NCBI GenBank assembly: GCA_963704855.1
Contig: CAVPHY010000024.1
Span: 248,001 to 312,000 of the forward strand
Length of the DNA: 64,000 nt
Origin: SZUA-36 sp963704855
Lineage (GTDB): Bacteria; Pseudomonadota; Gammaproteobacteria; Xanthomonadales; SZUA-36
Direction of reading: 5' to 3'
Positions 60,480 through 64,000 of the stretch are shown one piece after another. A program made the translations under genes and the position numbers. Within the stretch, counting starts at the first letter, position 1. The number at the start of each line of letters is the position of its first letter. The notes beneath the pieces are model-generated. The model made no database searches. It worked only from the letters and a program-made list of their open reading frames with translations, and was not told the DNA's origin.

Positions 60480-61334
60480 TTAAAACCGGCCATTTTGAAA
60501 ATCCTCGAAGGCCTGTTGAACCTCCTGCCGGGTATTCATGACAAACGGTCCGCCACGGGCGATGGGTTCGTTCAATGGTTGCCCCGCCACCAGCAGAAAA
60601 CGTGCAGGCGCATCAACCGCGGTAACAGCGACATGATCCCCATCACCCAGTATCCCGAGTATCCGCCGACCGAGTGGCTTTTGCGTACATCCCACCTGCA
60701 ATTCGCCATCAATAACAAAAATGAATGCGTTGTCACCGGTAGCGACGGTCTGTTCGAAAGGTTGGCCGGCCGGTAGGCTGACATCCATATAGGTCGGCCG
60801 CACGTGGTTGTTTTCCACCGGTCCGCGCGTACCTTCATTGGTGGTGCCGGAAATTATCCGCACTGCCGTGCCATTCGCACGTTGTTCCAGTGGTACATCC
60901 GCCGGCGGGAATTCCTGGTAGGCGGGATTGGACATCTTGGCCGAAGCGGGCAGGTTCACCCACAGTTGGAAGCCCATCAACAAACCATCTTCCTGCTCCG
61001 GCATTTCAGAATGCACGATACCCTTTCCTGCCGTCATCCATTGCACACCACCCGGTTCGATCACGCCCTCATTACCGGCGCTGTCCTTGTGTCGCATACG
61101 TCCGGCCAGCAGGTAGGTGACGGTCTCGAAACCGCGATGCGGGTGGCTCGGGAAGCCGCCGATGTAGTCATCCGGTTGATCCGATTCGAACGCGTCCAGC
61201 AGTAAGAACGGGTCCAGCACATTGAGGGCCTGCGTGCCGATGATACGTGTCAACCTGACACCGGCGCCGTCGGAGGCCGGCTGACCGGCAGTCGTTGACA
61301 GCAGTTCCCTGGTCTTTTGCTTCGTATTGCTCAT
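60480..61334 (-). CDS. Pirin-family protein (cupin)
   Basis: 284 residues with GGAG seven bases before the start. The N-terminal cupin has the metal-site pattern of pirins: GGFPSHPHRGFETVTYLLAG (two His and the following Glu region, about 58-78) and GIVHSEMPEQEDGLLMGFQL (about 105-125), the latter supplying the last His and Glu. The C-terminal cupin (about 180-280) is degenerate, as usual. Pirins bind iron, and several have quercetin 2,3-dioxygenase activity. It is cytosolic, and co-transcribed with the DoxX gene, which ends two bases upstream. Confidence 0.92.
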   Translation of the reverse strand: MSNTKQKTRELLSTTAGQPASDGAGVRLTRIIGTQALNVLDPFLLLDAFESDQPDDYIGGFPSHPHRGFETVTYLLAGRMRHKDSAGNEGVIEPGGVQWMTAGKGIVHSEMPEQEDGLLMGFQLWVNLPASAKMSNPAYQEFPPADVPLEQRANGTAVRIISGTTNEGTRGPVENNHVRPTYMDVSLPAGQPFEQTVATGDNAFIFVIDGELQVGCTQKPLGRRILGILGDGDHVAVTAVDAPARFLLVAGQPLNEPIARGGPFVMNTRQEVQQAFEDFQNGRF

Positions 61335-61336
61335 TT

Positions 61337-61729
61337 TCAGCTCCGGTTGTTCAAACGGTTATCAAGTGAATACGCCCCGCCGCCCTGCGACACGATCATC
61401 AGGAAGCCACCGGCAATCGCCACGTTCTTCATAAACATGATCATTTGCATCTGGTCACCGATATTGCCGTGAAATATTACCCCGGATAGCAGGGTGAATC
61501 CGGCCAACAGGAATGCCGCAACACGTGTATGCCAGCCCAGCATGACCGCCAAACCACCCAGTATCTCCAGTGCGATAACCAGCGGTAAAAGCGCGCCCGG
61601 TACGCCCATGGCTTCCATGTAGCCCTGGGTGCCTGCATAGCCGGATATTTTGTTCAATCCTGAGAAAATAAATATCAGCGAAATAAGTATTCGGCCGGCG
61701 GGAGCGGCGATGGATTGCAGTGTGTTCAT
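61337..61729 (-). CDS. DoxX-family membrane protein
   Basis: 130 residues from ATG 61729, with GGAG seven bases upstream; an upstream ATG at 61756 is less well placed. Four membrane helices: AGRILISLIFIFSGLNKISG, GALLPLVIALEILGGLAVML, VAAFLLAGFTLLSGVIFHG and KNVAIAGGFLMIVSQGGG. FIFSGLNKI and NIGDQMQMIMFMKNVAIAGG are DoxX hallmarks. DoxX/pirin pairs are common in proteobacteria and are often under a divergent LysR regulator, here a remnant. The physiological role is probably redox-related but unsettled. Confidence 0.92.
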   Translation of the reverse strand: MNTLQSIAAPAGRILISLIFIFSGLNKISGYAGTQGYMEAMGVPGALLPLVIALEILGGLAVMLGWHTRVAAFLLAGFTLLSGVIFHGNIGDQMQMIMFMKNVAIAGGFLMIVSQGGGAYSLDNRLNNRS

Positions 61730-61800
61730 AGGTTTCTCCAAGTGAGTGAGTAGCATGAAAGAATATTAACTGTTGTCATAAACATAATAAATACCATTAA

Positions 61801-61998
61801 TTGCAATTAATTATTCACAAAAACGGAACAGTAGAAATAGGTCAGCTGAGGCTGGAGGTGCCGTTGTCCTTTGGTCTTTGTCACCTGTCCGCGGCCATCG
61901 ATGACTTTGTCCGTGAGCATCCCGGCCTGACCTTTGATATCGACTTTTCGGACCGTTTGGGCAACCTCGTTGAGCAGGGTGCGGATGGTCAACTTTGA
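61801..61998 (+). pseudogene. Truncated LysR-type regulator, fragment of effector domain
   Basis: The 65-codon frame contains QLRLEVPLSFGLCHLSAAID, then FVREHPGLTFDIDFSDRLGN and LVEQGAD, which matches the start of the LysR substrate-binding domain of the pirin/DoxX-linked group (the region that usually reads LRVSAPLSFG and LSDRxVDLVEEGxD). The DNA-binding helix-turn-helix upstream and the rest of the effector domain downstream are absent, so it is a deletion remnant of the divergent regulator. It cannot be functional as it stands. Confidence 0.75.
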
Positions 61999-62056
61999 AG
62001 AATTACAAATAGCAAGATGTTACGATCTCGTTTCTGTTTATCATGATGGTTAGTCA

Positions 62057-63163
62057 ATGAAAGTTAATAAGGTGCCTTACCGTTCGATCTGGCTGAATAA
62101 AAACGGCTGGGCGGCGGATATTATCGACCAGACCCGTTTGCCGCACGAGTTCGTCGTCAAAACCCTCCAATCCATGCAGGACGCTGCGGAAGCCATCAGT
62201 GTCATGCGGGTACGGGGTGCGCCGTTGATCGGGGCAACCGCTGCGTATGGCCTGGCACTTGCGATGCGCGAAGATGCGTCCGATGCAAACCTGGAGAAAG
62301 CTTCGGAAACCCTTCTCGCGACACGGCCCACGGCGGTTAACCTGCGTTGGGCGCTGGCACGGATGCAAGAGGTGCTGGTGGTTTTGCCTGCTGCACAAAG
62401 GCTGGAAAGAGCCTATGCAATGGCCGCGGAAATCTGTGATGAGGATGTTGATATCAATCACGCGATCGGCCGCAATGCGCTACCTGTCATACGCGCTCTG
62501 TGGCAGAAAAAGCCAGCCGGCAGCAAAGCTTTTCACATCCTCACCCACTGCAATGCCGGTTGGCTGGCCACCGTGGATTGGGGTACGGCGCTATCTGCGA
62601 TCTACCAGGCCCATGATGACGGCATTCCGGTGCACGTATGGGTGGACGAAACCCGTCCGCGTAACCAGGGCGCGGCCCTGACCGCCTGGGAGTTGAAATC
62701 ACACGGTGTGCCGCACGATGTCATTGTCGATAACGCCGGTGGTCACCTGATGCAGCACGGCCAGGTGGATATGTGTATTACCGGCACGGACCGCACTACC
62801 CGTAACGGTGATGTTTGCAACAAGATAGGCACCTATTTGAAGGCGTTGGCAGCATTTGACAACAATGTGCCGTTTTACGTGGCCCTGCCGGGGCCGACCA
62901 TCGACTGGCAGATGAAGGACGGTGTAAAAGGCATACCCATCGAGCAGAGGGATGCTACCGAGGTGACCCACGTGGCGGGCAGGAATTCAACCGGCCAGGT
63001 TGAATCGGTGCAGATCACGCCCGATGGTGTGACCGCCTGCAATTATGCGTTCGATGTTACCCCGGCGCGACTCGTTACCGGTCTTTTCACCGAAAGGGGA
63101 GTTTGTGAAGCCAGCGAAACCGGTTTGCTGGGTCTTTATCCCGAACAGAATGGGGTAGCCTGA
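62057..63163 (+). CDS. mtnA: S-methyl-5-thioribose-1-phosphate isomerase
   Basis: 368 residues. Family marks: MRVRGAPLIGATAAYGLALAM (about 50), the catalytic cysteine C165 in ILTHCNAGWLATVDWGTALS, and the catalytic Asp D245 in DMCITGTDRTTRNGDVCNKI. The length fits MtnA (about 340-370) rather than eIF2B. It converts 5-methylthioribose-1-phosphate, or 5-deoxyribose-1-phosphate, to the ribulose form in the cytosol. Its stop overlaps the start of a class II aldolase gene, so the two form a translational pair. mtnK, mtnP and classical mtnB/C/D are not in the window. Confidence 0.94.
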   Translation: MKVNKVPYRSIWLNKNGWAADIIDQTRLPHEFVVKTLQSMQDAAEAISVMRVRGAPLIGATAAYGLALAMREDASDANLEKASETLLATRPTAVNLRWALARMQEVLVVLPAAQRLERAYAMAAEICDEDVDINHAIGRNALPVIRALWQKKPAGSKAFHILTHCNAGWLATVDWGTALSAIYQAHDDGIPVHVWVDETRPRNQGAALTAWELKSHGVPHDVIVDNAGGHLMQHGQVDMCITGTDRTTRNGDVCNKIGTYLKALAAFDNNVPFYVALPGPTIDWQMKDGVKGIPIEQRDATEVTHVAGRNSTGQVESVQITPDGVTACNYAFDVTPARLVTGLFTERGVCEASETGLLGLYPEQNGVA

Positions 63164-63805
63164 TGAGCGAAGTGCTGCGACAACAACTGATCGATACGGC
63201 ACGAGGCCATGAATGGGGCCAATGGTCTGAACCAGGGGGTCTCTGGCAACCTCAGTGTACGTTGCGAGGCCGGTTTTCTGATTACGCCTTCCGGGATGGA
63301 TTATGCCGGTTTAGAAACGGGTGACATCGTCTGGATGGATTTTGACGGCAACCCCACGGGCGCGCGCAAACCCTCGAGTGAATGGCGTTTTCACGCGGCC
63401 ATATATGAGCACCATGCCGAAGCCAATGCCGTTTTGCATGCCCATCCGGTCAGTTGTTCAACCCTGGCCTGTTTGAACAAGGGTATCCCCGCGTTTCATT
63501 ACATGGTGGCGGTCGCCGGCGGCAGGGATATCCGCTGTGCGAATTACGCCACCTTTGGTACACCGGAGCTTTCAGAGAACGTCATCAGGGCATTGGAGGG
63601 ACGCAAGGCCTGCCTGATGTCCCATCATGGCCTGACCTGTTTTGAAAAAGACCTGCAACGCGTGCTGGCGCTGGCCGTCGAAGTCGAACACCTGGCAACG
63701 GTATATGGCCGCATCCTGGCGATCGGTGAACCAGAAATTCTCACAGACGGTGAAATGGATAAAGTGCTGGAGAAGTTCAGCGGTTATGGCTTGCAGGATA
63801 CCTGA
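63163..63805 (+). CDS. Class II aldolase/adducin family protein, frameshifted near its start
   Basis: The start ATG 63163 overlaps the mtnA stop. MSEVLRQQLIDTAR reads on, then an extra G near 63205 shifts the frame and the chain resumes MNGANGLNQGVSGNLSVR to TGA 63805; the rebuilt length is about 213. Motifs: GNLSVR and ITPSGMDYAGL (phosphate binding), EWRFHAAIYEHHAEANAVLH with HAHP (zinc ligands) and SHHGLTCFEKDL (third His). It resembles fuculose/ribulose-phosphate aldolases more than MtnB dehydratase. Next to mtnA it could be the Ald2-type aldolase that splits the (methylthio- or deoxy-)ribulose-phosphate into DHAP and an aldehyde. Confidence 0.85.
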
Positions 63806-64000
63806 TTGGCAATTTTCTCATTGAATTGAACATAATTCGTCGTTTTTGAGAAGAAAAGTTTCAGATCAGGGGGTATACTAAAGAGGTGTTCACTGAGCAC
63901 CATCTTTTCGCCGGTTTATTCATAAAATTCTCTTAATAAGAAAACGATATACCCACGAACCGATAGCTGTTCAGTTTTTTCGTGGAGAAGTCAAATGCAC
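63806..64000 (+). promoter_or_regulatory. Intergenic region and first codons of the next gene
   Basis: It is A+T rich, with TATACT near 63877 as a candidate -10 box; no well-spaced -35 is clear. GGAGAAG at 63984-63990 precedes ATG 63995, so a further plus-strand gene begins with Met-His at the window edge. Its identity is not visible. Confidence 0.4.

Overview
This 64-kb window looks like chromosomal DNA of an aerobic, peptide- and amino-acid-consuming marine-type gammaproteobacterium. The grounds are slyX and slyD, an SrkA-type kinase, a KefB/C-like antiporter, a POT peptide transporter, several exported peptidases, a TPR-bearing CadC-like regulator and an octaheme tetrathionate-reductase-family cytochrome. 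A Woeseiaceae-like lineage is possible, but that is inference. Apart from parts of the two giant RHS genes the DNA is moderately G+C rich. I see no tRNA, rRNA, CRISPR array, prophage or intact insertion sequence.

Layout. 1-9.1 kb is housekeeping and stress: a dienelactone hydrolase end, VOC protein, slyX, an M19 dipeptidase-like protein, srkA, a NYN/LOTUS protein, a DsrE protein, ilvE, a CDF exporter and a Kef-type antiporter. 9.1-15.5 kb holds an M20 peptidase, POT transporter, DUF885 lipoprotein, GNAT protein and DUF4097 protein. 15.5-16 kb is non-coding and carries two long hairpins. 16-19.9 kb is a hydroxyproline catabolic operon: DapA-family deaminase, GntR/FCD regulator, FAD oxidase and two-cysteine epimerase. 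20-30.2 kb holds a patatin-like lipoprotein, a membrane protein, a second DUF885 protein, a DASS anion permease, an M28 lipoprotein and a penicillin-acylase family lipoprotein.

30.2-53.7 kb is the most unusual part. A membrane-anchored winged-helix/TPR regulator is divergent from two giant tandem paralogous genes of about 10.6 and 9.2 kb. Each protein has, in order, a signal peptide, a cohesin-like domain, a CTERM-like hydrophobic helix, a dockerin-like EF-hand pair, three cadherin/Ig-like repeats, FG-GAP propeller repeats, a PASTA domain, an Asp-rich metal-binding stalk, an Ig-like segment, a long YD/RHS shell and a unique C-terminal tip. The copies are almost identical in two blocks (the N-terminal secretion/adhesion part and the PASTA/metal-binding stalk) but strongly diverged between and after them. 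In copy 2 the diverged parts are visibly A+T rich. Each gene is followed by the same roughly 130-bp repeat, and a relic of a REP-associated transposase start lies after copy 2.

53.7-64 kb holds the octaheme cytochrome, a Vgb-like propeller protein, slyD, an ABC exporter, a threonine synthase, a pirin/DoxX pair facing a truncated LysR gene, and mtnA with a class II aldolase (methylthioribose-phosphate or 5-deoxyribose salvage).

Caution: about a dozen unrelated genes carry single-base frameshifts, with family similarity continuing in the next frame. This looks more like residual indel error in a long-read assembly than mass gene decay. Such genes are given as one feature each, with the approximate break positions noted.
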